From assembly GCF_002356295.1 (NCBI RefSeq), contig NZ_AP018042.1, positions 2,388,361 through 2,452,360 of the forward strand: a stretch of DNA of 64,000 bases. The letters are read 5' to 3'. The position numbers and the translations under genes were made by a program. Below the pieces are notes generated by a model. That model was not told where the DNA came from. It did no database searches and was given only the letters and a program-made list of their open reading frames with translations. This document shows positions 1 through 16,192 of this stretch, piece by piece (positions within the stretch are counted from its first letter, which is position 1; every line of letters starts with the position of its first letter). This stretch comes from Labilibaculum antarcticum (GTDB lineage Bacteria; Bacteroidota; Bacteroidia; Bacteroidales; Marinifilaceae).

Positions 1-1869
1 GGCGTTAATTTCTTGGGATTGTGCCCTTTTCATAACGAAAAGTCACCATCCTTTACCGTTTCTCCTGCCAAAGGCATTTACAAGTGCTTTGGTTGCGGAA
101 AAGGTGGGAATCCTGTGAACTTTATTATGGAACACGAGCATCTCGATTACGTTGGTGCATTAAAATATCTGGCAAATAAATACCACATCGAAGTGGTTGA
201 AAAAGAACTTTCGCCCGAACAGGAAAAGAAAAAGAACGATCGCGAGAGCATGATGATTGTGAATTCTTTTGCACAAAAATCATTCACTGAGAATTTACAT
301 GAGAATTCGCAAGGTATCGCCATTGGGATGGGATACATGCGGGAACGTGGATTTCGTGACGAAATAATTAAGAAATTTCAGGTTGGTTATTGTTTGGAAG
401 GATGGGATGCATTTTCGAATCATGCTCAAGAATGCGGTTTCAAAAAAGAATACCTGGTAACAACCGGATTAAGTATCGAAAAAGAAAACCGATTACTCGA
501 TCGCTTTCGTGGCAGAGTGATTTTTCCAATTCATGGTATAGCAGGCCGGGTTCAGGCATTTGGAGGAAGAATTCTTAAGAACGATAAGAAGTCCGCCAAG
601 TATCTGAATTCACCAGAATCCGAAGTCTATTCCAAAAGCCGAATATTGTACGGTATTTTTCAGGCTAAGAAATCCATTGTTCAAAACGAAAAATGTTTCT
701 TGGTAGAGGGATATACCGATGTACTTTCATTCCACCAGGCAGGAATCGAAAATGTTGTTGCTTCATCAGGAACCGCACTAACTGCCGATCAAATTCGCCT
801 GATTAAAAGATTCACCAATAACATTACTATTATATACGATGGCGATGCGGCAGGTATTAAAGCCTCTCTTCGCGGAATCGATTTGGTGTTGGAACAAGAA
901 GTAAATGTAAAAGTTCTGCTGTTGCCACAAGGCGAGGATCCTGATTCTTTTTCGCGAACCATGGGTGCTAGTGAATTAATGGAATACATCGAAAAAAACG
1001 AAAGCGATTTTATTGTATTCAAAACCAATCTGCTTTTAAAAGACGCAAAAGACGATCCGGTGAAGCGGGCCAATCTTATTATTGAAATCGTTCATTCCAT
1101 TGCAATAATTCCCGATGGTATTATTCGGGCAGTTTATGTGAGAGAATGTAGTAATATTCTAAACGTTGATGAAAGAGTATTGTATACCGAAATCAATAAA
1201 ATAATTCATAAAGTAAAAGCAGATTCCTGGAAGAACGAACAGAGATCTAACTTACCTTCAGATCAGGAGCGGGAGAAGTTACCAGATAATTCAGCATTTC
1301 TTCGTTCGGCCAATGAATGCGATGGGGAAGAACGGGCATTGGTTCGTACCTTGCTTAATTTTGGTTCTGAAATTCTGTTTAGCCAAAAAGATGAAGCTGG
1401 AAATGAGGAGAAATTATTAGTAGGACAGTATATTATCGCTGAGTTGACCAATGATGAATTGGAATCTATTAATCCATTGTATCAATTGGTATTCGATCAA
1501 TATGGTGAAAACATGGAAAAGGAAACTTTCAATGCAAAAACATTCTTTCGCGATCACTCCAACGAAAAAGTGAACCAGTTAGCTGCTGATATCCTAAGTG
1601 AACCCCATCAACTAAGTGGTTTATGGACTCGCAAGGAAAGCGTTATTGAAACCGAGGAAGAGAAGTTGGTTTTAATTGTTCCTAAATTGGTGAATGAATA
1701 CAAAGGAAAAAAGGTTCGTCTTTTAATGAAAGATGTAATGCAGGAAATGCAGAAAGCTCAGGACACCGGTAATTCCGATCGAATGATGGAGCTAATGAAG
1801 CAAAAAATGGTGTTGGATCAAATTAAAAATGCCATTTCAAAAGAACTGGGAAATCGAACCATATCATAG
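1..1869 (+). CDS. dnaG: DNA primase DnaG (5' end cut by window)
   Basis: Primase that makes RNA primers for the replication fork together with the replicative helicase. The frame is open from base 1, so the start lies outside the window and roughly 35-40 N-terminal residues are missing. What remains starts inside the CHC2 zinc-binding domain: C8, H11 and the CFGC pair follow the C-x2-H-xn-C-x2-C pattern. A TOPRIM domain follows, with the EGYTDVLSFHQ acidic motif and YDGDAAG. The C-terminal third is the less conserved helicase-interaction region and ends in a Lys/Met-rich helical tail. Length fits a full Bacteroidota DnaG of about 655 residues. The next gene starts 20 bp downstream on the same strand, so co-transcription is likely. 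No frameshift is seen. Confidence 0.97.
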   Translation, partial: GVNFLGLCPFHNEKSPSFTVSPAKGIYKCFGCGKGGNPVNFIMEHEHLDYVGALKYLANKYHIEVVEKELSPEQEKKKNDRESMMIVNSFAQKSFTENLHENSQGIAIGMGYMRERGFRDEIIKKFQVGYCLEGWDAFSNHAQECGFKKEYLVTTGLSIEKENRLLDRFRGRVIFPIHGIAGRVQAFGGRILKNDKKSAKYLNSPESEVYSKSRILYGIFQAKKSIVQNEKCFLVEGYTDVLSFHQAGIENVVASSGTALTADQIRLIKRFTNNITIIYDGDAAGIKASLRGIDLVLEQEVNVKVLLLPQGEDPDSFSRTMGASELMEYIEKNESDFIVFKTNLLLKDAKDDPVKRANLIIEIVHSIAIIPDGIIRAVYVRECSNILNVDERVLYTEINKIIHKVKADSWKNEQRSNLPSDQEREKLPDNSAFLRSANECDGEERALVRTLLNFGSEILFSQKDEAGNEEKLLVGQYIIAELTNDELESINPLYQLVFDQYGENMEKETFNAKTFFRDHSNEKVNQLAADILSEPHQLSGLWTRKESVIETEEEKLVLIVPKLVNEYKGKKVRLLMKDVMQEMQKAQDTGNSDRMMELMKQKMVLDQIKNAISKELGNRTIS

Positions 1870-1889
1870 AATCTATTAAAATTATATAA

Positions 1890-2414
1890 ATGAAGACCAT
1901 ATTTATTGAATCCAAAGTACAAATCGACGAAATCATTAACTCATGCGATACCTGTTTTTTGGGAGTAATTGATCCTGAAAATAAGCCATATGTTATACCA
2001 ATGAACTTTGGCTTTCACGATAATTACATTTATTTACATGGAGCAGGCTTTGGAAAACTGATTGATTGTTTGAAATTGAATGCCGAAGCATGTATTACTT
2101 TTTGCACACCTCCTGAGTTAGCCTTTCAGGATGCCCACATGGCGTGCAGCTATCGCATGAAGGCAAAAAGTGTGGTTGCACGCGGTGCTATCGAATTTGT
2201 CATCGATATGGATCAAAAGGTAGATGCCTTAAACCTTACCATGGCCAATTATACCGATCACAAATTTACCTACAATACTCCAGCCGTTCGTAATGTAGAA
2301 GTATACCGTATGAAAATTGACGAACTCACCGCCAAAGAGTTTGGAGCAGAACATGGCAACGAATTCCCCTGGCAAATGAAACGAGACAATAAAGAATCTC
2401 AAAAAGATCAATAA
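1890..2414 (+). CDS. Pyridoxamine 5'-phosphate oxidase-family flavin-binding protein
   Basis: A 174-residue protein of the PNPOx-like split-barrel fold, which usually binds FMN or a related cofactor. Visible family features are the N-terminal strand pattern CDTCFLGVIDPENKPYVIPM, the GFHDNYIYLHGAGFGK segment that normally contacts the flavin phosphate, and the later SVVARGAIEFV strand. It lies 20 bp after dnaG and is followed by an intrinsic terminator, so it is probably the last gene of the dnaG unit. Members act as FMN-dependent oxidoreductases or resistance-type (NimA-like) reductases. Substrate cannot be told from sequence. Confidence 0.85.
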   Translation: MKTIFIESKVQIDEIINSCDTCFLGVIDPENKPYVIPMNFGFHDNYIYLHGAGFGKLIDCLKLNAEACITFCTPPELAFQDAHMACSYRMKAKSVVARGAIEFVIDMDQKVDALNLTMANYTDHKFTYNTPAVRNVEVYRMKIDELTAKEFGAEHGNEFPWQMKRDNKESQKDQ

Positions 2415-2420
2415 TATAGC

Positions 2421-2452
2421 AAGCCTTCTCATCTCGGGAAGGTTTTTTTTTT
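2421..2452 (+). terminator. Intrinsic terminator after the dnaG unit
   Basis: The arms AAGCCTTC and GAAGGTTT can form an 8-bp hairpin with one G-U pair, followed by a run of T. It starts 6 bp after the oxidase-like stop codon. Confidence 0.8.
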
Positions 2453-2453
2453 A

Positions 2454-2620
2454 GCTTAGGGCGTTTCCCTCATAAATTCGGGTCAGGCTTTCCGTTCCTA
2501 CTCCTCGCTTTACTCTACTAATATATAGTATCAGGTAAATTAATTAACCTTCCTCTTTCAGCCTATCAAATGATTTTATTCAGCGCTGTGGGGTATCCTC
2601 TTCAATCCTTAACGCACGAC
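2454..2620 (+). repeat. Dispersed repeat element, copy A (interrupted)
   Basis: The segment opens with GGGCGTTTCCC, then GGGTCAGGCTTTCCGTTCC, and closes with GGGGTATCCTCTTCAATCC and TTAACGC. The same ordered blocks occur at 9642-9708 and 42631-42714. In this copy the two halves are separated by about 75 bp of extra AT-rich sequence, so it may have been disrupted. It lies between the dnaG-unit terminator and the first rRNA promoter region. No coding potential is evident; the short open frame across it is not credible. Confidence 0.6.
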
Positions 2621-2848
2621 ATTTCAAGTTTTGTTGTTTCAATTATTAGGAATAATACTTCATACGGCATTACAAATACAAGCTCTATCTTTATTTCAAA
2701 GAGTAAAGTGTTTTCATTTCCAGGAGAAGAAAGTCATTGTTTTGAGAGGAAAATACCAGGGTGTTTTTCCACTCTGAGTTTATATTAAAAATATGCAATC
2801 AGGTTACCAGATAGTTAAGCTAATGTTTCCAAATAGTTTCAAAAAGCA

Positions 2849-2881
2849 TTTGGAAGTGGGGAAAATAATCGTTTATCTTTG
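2849..2881 (+). promoter_or_regulatory. rrn1 promoter P1
   Basis: A -33 TTTG (2849-2852) and a -7 TATCTTTG (2874-2881) are separated by 21 bp, matching the Bacteroidetes vegetative promoter TTTG-N19-21-TAnnTTTG. The sequence after the -7 box is CACCGCTTT. Confidence 0.85.
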
Positions 2882-2986
2882 CACCGCTTTCAACGGAAGG
2901 TGTGCAAGGGTTTGAGTGATTTGAGGAGTAATTTTTATCTCACAAAAACCGGAGTTTATTTTTTTTGAAATTTTTTTGCTTTGGGA

Positions 2987-3019
2987 TTAGGATATGTTGA
3001 TTTAAATCGATTATCTTTG
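2987..3019 (+). promoter_or_regulatory. rrn1 promoter P2
   Basis: A perfect -7 TATCTTTG (3012-3019) is preceded at 21 bp by TTAG, a weak -33. The start-site sequence CACCCGCTTT resembles P1 and P3, which supports the assignment. Confidence 0.7.
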
Positions 3020-3110
3020 CACCCGCTTTAAGAGTTAACGAACTCACTGAGCCACTAGGAAACAAAGGGTTTGAGAGTGAAATTAGCTTGAAAATAAAAG
3101 TGAAAAAAGA

Positions 3111-3143
3111 TTTGCAGTTGTAGGATTTAATTCCTTATATTTG
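3111..3143 (+). promoter_or_regulatory. rrn1 promoter P3
   Basis: A -33 TTTG (3111-3114), a 21-bp spacer and a -7 TATATTTG (3136-3143) give a consensus match. CACTCGCTTT follows. A start here gives a leader of about 200 nt before 16S. Confidence 0.85.
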
Positions 3144-3155
3144 CACTCGCTTTTA

Positions 3156-3246
3156 GAGACAGTAACGACTGTCTTTTACAAGAAGATTATTTAGAACAGA
3201 GAGGGACAGCTTCGGCTGAAAACTTTCGACCCAAGTTCTTTGAAAA
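3156..3246 (+). promoter_or_regulatory. rrn1 leader hairpins and boxA
   Basis: Just after the P3 start, AGACAGT-AAC-GACTGTCT forms a short hairpin followed by T residues, so it resembles an early attenuator. CAGC-TTCG-GCTG near 3206 is a UUCG tetraloop hairpin. AGTTCTTTGA at 3234-3243 resembles the boxA antitermination site bound by NusB/NusE. The same boxA-like string recurs before 23S at 5273-5282. Confidence 0.55.
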
Positions 3247-3350
3247 TATTGAAAACAACAAGTTAGGTAAATACAAGAATAAAACCTTGTCAATAAAAAT
3301 TACGATAACTTCAATACATCCATGAGCAGAATTATAATAAAAGTTTTTTT

Positions 3351-4872
<1,522 letters not shown>

Positions 4873-5013
4873 AGAGATTGGAAGTATTGTATATAGATAT
4901 TGTAATTCAGATAATGGTTTTATCTGTATTTCCTAACTGACTGTTTTCATTAATTTATTTATACCATAACCCATAGCGTTAGGGTGTTTTCACCGCTAAG
5001 CTGATAGGTATTT

Positions 5014-5087
5014 AGTCCTGTAGCTCAGTTGGTTAGAGCACTACACTGATAATGTAGGGGTCCGCAGTTCAAATCTGCGCAGGACTA
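5014..5087 (+). tRNA. tRNA-Ile (GAT), rrn1 spacer
   Basis: The acceptor arms AGTCCTG and CAGGACT pair. The anticodon arm CTACA-CTGATAA-TGTAG carries GAT, and the T-loop TTCAAAT is present. CCA is not encoded. The gene lies in the 16S-23S spacer, as usual. Confidence 0.97.
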
Positions 5088-5175
5088 CTATTTAATTGGT
5101 AATTATAAATTAATAATTGGTAATATTTTATTATTAATTGTTAATTATTCATTATTAATTGAAGTGAAACGATAT

Positions 5176-5249
5176 GGGGGATTAGCTCAGTTGGCTAGAG
5201 CGCCTGCCTTGCACGCAGGAGGTCATCGGTTCGACTCCGATATTCTCCA
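5176..5249 (+). tRNA. tRNA-Ala (TGC), rrn1 spacer
   Basis: The acceptor GGGGGAT pairs with ATTCTCC using two G-U pairs. The anticodon arm CCTGC-CTTGCAC-GCAGG carries TGC, and the T-loop TTCGACT is present. CCA is not encoded. It follows tRNA-Ile by 88 bp of very AT-rich spacer. Confidence 0.97.
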
Positions 5250-5272
5250 CACAAATACTATGGTGTATTTAA

Positions 5273-5282
5273 AGTTCTTTGA
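5273..5282 (+). promoter_or_regulatory. boxA-like site before 23S (rrn1)
   Basis: AGTTCTTTGA repeats the boxA-like string of the 16S leader, inside a slightly longer shared context. Two boxA sites per operon, before 16S and before 23S, is the pattern known from other bacteria. Confidence 0.5.
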
Positions 5283-5370
5283 CATATTGAAACAAAATTA
5301 AAGTAGAAGTAACAAGTAAAGAGACATAGATGAATTTCGGTAACGAGATTTATTTTTGTTAACACAATAA

Positions 5371-8239
<2,869 letters not shown>

Positions 8240-8345
8240 GAGTGCGGGGTTCATCATTGAATCTTTTCAATGTTATTTTTGCTTTAATTTTTCGATATGT
8301 CTATGATATTATCTTGAGGGCTATGGTCCAATATAGATTAATGAT

Positions 8346-8457
<112 letters not shown>

Positions 8458-8460
8458 TTT

Positions 8461-8500
8461 AAAGAGTCTTATTCCAACTAGGAGTAAGACTCTTTTTTTT
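8461..8500 (+). terminator. Terminator after 5S copy 1
   Basis: The arms AAAGAGTCTTA and TAAGACTCTTT form an 11-bp perfect stem with a 13-nt loop, followed by a long T run. This is a strong intrinsic terminator. Confidence 0.92.
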
Positions 8501-8587
8501 TATGATTTTATCTTGTGAAGGATTATTCTTTTACAATCAAAAATATTTGAATCCATACTGGCTTAAGGTCAAATTGGATTAAACGAT

Positions 8588-8699
<112 letters not shown>

Positions 8700-8702
8700 T
8701 TT

Positions 8703-8741
8703 AAAGAGTCTTATTCCAACTAGGAGTAAGACTCTTTTTTT
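8703..8741 (+). terminator. Terminator after 5S copy 2
   Basis: Same 11-bp AAAGAGTCTTA/TAAGACTCTTT stem and T run as after copy 1. Confidence 0.92.
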
Positions 8742-8827
8742 ATGATTTTATCTTGTGAAGGATTATTCTTTTACAATCAAAAATATTTGAATCCATACTG
8801 GCTTAAGGTCAAATTGGATTAAACGAT

Positions 8828-8939
<112 letters not shown>

Positions 8940-8942
8940 TTT

Positions 8943-8981
8943 AAAGAGTCTTATTCCAAGCGGAGTAAGACTCTTTTTTTT
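8943..8981 (+). terminator. Terminator after 5S copy 3
   Basis: Same stem arms AAAGAGTCTTA and TAAGACTCTTT with a variant loop, then eight T. Confidence 0.9.
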
Positions 8982-9770
8982 ATGCACTAAAATTAAAACG
9001 AATTTGATTTGTTGACGATATTGATACGAAACGATAGGATTTGAATGTGTTAATTAGGATTGAAATCTGACTGTTTTTTAATATTATTTCTCAGATCTGG
9101 GAAGTTATGTTGTTTTGATAGTAATGTTCAGAAATTTGGAATGAGAGAATTGGTCTAACAACTTCTTAAAGAATCTTCTTAAAAACTTTATTTGAGTTAA
9201 ACTCCGTTCGATAATCGAAAATATTACATCGATACCAACTCAAACTTGACCTGGATCAAACTAAATAGGATTTTTATTGTGGTACTATTTGATCACTTCT
9301 CTTTTTTAACCGAAAAATCATGCCATTAACGATCATGTGTTGCTTCGAGTGTCAACCTAATAAACACAAAAGGAGTCAATTTCTATTAGCATCCTCTTTT
9401 ACAATTATAAAACCCGTAAGTTATCCTTCCCAATCTTCCATAGAAAATAGTTCGTTACAATAGCTTTAAAGATCAAATAGGATTTAAAGGTATTTGTACC
9501 CACGCGCTTTCCTTTCCTTGTTTTATCATTCCCAGGTAGACCATTAAGGACAAATAATTCCTAATTGATGTCTCTTTAATTAAGTTGATGTTTGATTTTA
9601 TTCTGTCCATTCCCAATTACCAGTTATAAAAACAGGTAATTGGTCGGGCTATTCGCTAAATCTTTTATCTCGTACCTCGGTAAAAGGATATCGCTTCTAT
9701 CCCTAATGGATGCTGTTTTGTATTGTTAGCCACTAGTGTTTTCCTGGCTATCATTAGTGAATGTTTCCTT
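8982..9770 (+). other. Spacer between the two rRNA operons
   Basis: An AT-rich stretch without a credible reading frame on either strand. The only recognisable content is a copy of a dispersed repeat at 9642-9708. The rest may be relic sequence. Confidence 0.6.
9642..9708 (+). repeat. Dispersed repeat element, copy C
   Basis: The element begins GGTCGGGCTATTCGC, has an inverted pair CTTTTA/TAAAAG around TCTCGTACCTCGG, and ends with TATCCCTAATG. The block order matches copies at 2454-2620 and 42631-42714, and CTCGTACCTCG is identical in copy B. It lies about 140 bp upstream of rrn2 promoter P1 and 60 bp from the edge of the duplicated segment. Confidence 0.65.
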
Positions 9771-9847
9771 TTCTGAGTTTATTTTCAAAATATGCCATCA
9801 GGTTACCAGATAGTTAAGCGAATGTTTCCAAATAGTTTCAAAAAGCA

Positions 9848-9880
9848 TTTGGAAGTGGGGAAAATAATCGTTTATCTTTG
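9848..9880 (+). promoter_or_regulatory. rrn2 promoter P1
   Basis: TTTG (9848-9851), 21 bp, then TATCTTTG (9873-9880), identical to rrn1 P1. Confidence 0.85.
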
Positions 9881-9985
9881 CACCGCTTTCAACGGAAGGT
9901 GTGCAAGGGTTTGAGTGATTTGAGGAGTAATTTTTATCTCACAAAAACCGGAGTTTATTTTTTTTGAAATTTTTTTGCTTTGGGA

Positions 9986-10018
9986 TTAGGATATGTTGAT
10001 TTAAATCGATTATCTTTG
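9986..10018 (+). promoter_or_regulatory. rrn2 promoter P2
   Basis: The -7 TATCTTTG lies at 10011-10018 with a weak TTAG at the -33 position, as in rrn1 P2. Confidence 0.7.
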
Positions 10019-10109
10019 CACCCGCTTTAAGAGTTAACGAACTCACTGAGCCACTAGGAAACAAAGGGTTTGAGAGTGAAATTAGCTTGAAAATAAAAGT
10101 GAAAAAAGA

Positions 10110-10142
10110 TTTGCAGTTGTAGGATTTAATTCCTTATATTTG
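10110..10142 (+). promoter_or_regulatory. rrn2 promoter P3
   Basis: TTTG (10110-10113), 21 bp, then TATATTTG (10135-10142). The leader after it keeps the AGACAGT hairpin and the boxA-like AGTTCTTTGA (10232-10241), but differs from rrn1 over about 25 bp after the hairpin. Confidence 0.85.
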
Positions 10143-10348
10143 CACTCGCTTTTAGAGACAGTAACGACTGTCTTTTTAGAAATGAAATTTTAGAACAGAG
10201 ACGGACAGCTTCGGCTGAAACTTTCGACACAAGTTCTTTGAAAATATTGAAAACAACAAGTTAGGTAAATACAAGAATAAAACCTTGTCAATAAAAATTA
10301 CGATAACTTCAATACATCCATGAGCAGAATTATAATAAAAGTTTTTTT

Positions 10349-11870
<1,522 letters not shown>

Positions 11871-12011
11871 AGAGATTGGAAGTATTGTATATAGATATTG
11901 TAATTCAGATAATGGTTTTATCTGTATTTCCTAACTGACTGTTTTCATTAATTTATTTATACCATAACCCATAGCGTTAGGGTGTTTTCACCGCTAAGCT
12001 GATAGGTATTT

Positions 12012-12085
12012 AGTCCTGTAGCTCAGTTGGTTAGAGCACTACACTGATAATGTAGGGGTCCGCAGTTCAAATCTGCGCAGGACTA
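12012..12085 (+). tRNA. tRNA-Ile (GAT), rrn2 spacer
   Basis: Same sequence as the rrn1 copy: acceptor AGTCCTG/CAGGACT, anticodon GAT, CCA not encoded. Confidence 0.97.
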
Positions 12086-12173
12086 CTATTTAATTGGTAA
12101 TTATAAATTAATAATTGGTAATATTTTATTATTAATTGTTAATTATTCATTATTAATTGAAGTGAAACGATAT

Positions 12174-12247
12174 GGGGGATTAGCTCAGTTGGCTAGAGCG
12201 CCTGCCTTGCACGCAGGAGGTCATCGGTTCGACTCCGATATTCTCCA
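12174..12247 (+). tRNA. tRNA-Ala (TGC), rrn2 spacer
   Basis: Same sequence as the rrn1 copy: acceptor GGGGGAT/ATTCTCC, anticodon TGC, CCA not encoded. Confidence 0.97.
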
Positions 12248-12270
12248 CACAAATACTATGGTGTATTTAA

Positions 12271-12280
12271 AGTTCTTTGA
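12271..12280 (+). promoter_or_regulatory. boxA-like site before 23S (rrn2)
   Basis: AGTTCTTTGA, the duplicate of the site before the rrn1 23S. Confidence 0.5.
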
Positions 12281-12368
12281 CATATTGAAACAAAATTAAA
12301 GTAGAAGTAACAAGTAAAGAGACATAGATGAATTTCGGTAACGAGATTTATTTTTGTTAACACAATAA

Positions 12369-15237
<2,869 letters not shown>

Positions 15238-15344
15238 GAGTGCGGGGTTCATCATTGAATCTTTTCAATGTTATTTTTGCTTTAATTTTTCGATATGTCT
15301 ATGATATTATCTGTAAGGGCTATGGTCCAATATAGATTAATGAT

Positions 15345-15456
<112 letters not shown>

Positions 15457-15459
15457 TTT

Positions 15460-15498
15460 AAAGAGTCTTATTCCAACTAGGAGTAAGACTCTTTTTTT
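15460..15498 (+). terminator. rrn2 terminator
   Basis: The AAAGAGTCTTA/TAAGACTCTTT stem with a T run ends the operon. Sequence identity with rrn1 stops here. Confidence 0.92.
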
Positions 15499-15720
15499 GT
15501 GCCCTAAAGTCTGGTAGTAATGCTTTTGTGCATTAGTAATACTATAAATGTAATAATCTATTTATGAGAAATGAGGGAACTGTCTATTTAGCGATGGTGG
15601 TAATTCTCAAAAAACTACAGATTATATACCTTTAAACTATTTTTAAGCCTTGTTCTATACTGATTCAGCCTTTGGTAGCATCAAAGTTCTAACCGCCTCA
15701 TAAGTCTTATATGGACATGC

Positions 15721-15825
15721 TACATTTATTGGTATAATATTAAAAGAATACACTCAAGTTTAGGATATAAAACACCTTTAGAGAAAGAAATTGAATTAAG
15801 AGCTTATTACAAATTGGCAGCCTAA
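15721..15825 (+). pseudogene. IS3-family transposase, C-terminal remnant
   Basis: Reading from 15721, the frame gives YIYWYNIKRIHSSLGYKTPL and then about 14 more residues before TAA at 15823. WYN-x-KR-x-HS-x-LGYKTP is the conserved C-terminal signature of IS3-group DDE transposases. The upstream catalytic core is missing or scrambled and no full terminal repeats are visible, so this is a decayed insertion sequence. It faces the decayed gene at 15854-16171 tail to tail. Confidence 0.8.
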
Positions 15826-15853
15826 TCTTTTTGTATCATATTTTGTTGCAATT

Positions 15854-16171
15854 CTATTTCCATGCTGCGACTACCCAATGTTCTCCATCAACGACCCCAT
15901 TTTATATCAAAATTTACAGGAACACTTTGTCCTTATTGCGTTGAGTAAATTCAGAGCTCCCTTTTACTTTTATTTTGAAATGATTTCCCCAGATTGATCA
16001 AATCAATTTGTCTGCCTGATTGTGAAATTCGTTCTTTTCAATATATCTCCATGGACTGGTTCCTTCCTCATTTAGCCAATTATACTTCCATTTTTGCTGT
16101 ACCAATATGGTATTTCGATATTCTTCAATATGAATATCCATTTCATCGGTATATTTTGAGATATAGCCCAT
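15854..16171 (-). pseudogene. Decayed gene downstream of vgrG, unknown function
   Basis: The ATG is at 16171, only 22 bp after the vgrG stop and on the same strand. An intact 57-codon frame begins MGYISKYTDEMDIHIEEYRN and ends at TGA (15998-16000). Past that stop the same frame continues with protein-like text (SIWGNHFKIKVKGSSEFTQR). A further shift is then needed to keep reading VPVNFDIKW and VVDGEHWVVAAWK to TAG at 15854. The simplest reading is one gene of about 105 residues broken by a nonsense change and one or two frameshifts. Genes in this position are often T6SS effectors, adaptors or immunity proteins, but no family is recognised. The 57-residue frame could also be a genuine small protein. 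Confidence 0.5.
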
Positions 16172-16192
16172 TGTTTATGTAGGATTATTGGT

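Noticed and set aside
2570-2788. Open frame of 72 codons over the repeat copy A
   Set aside because: It overlaps a dispersed repeat and has no family features or start signals.
15994-16182. Plus-strand open frame of 62 codons after the IS3 remnant
   Set aside because: It is the antisense of a better minus-strand reading that follows vgrG.
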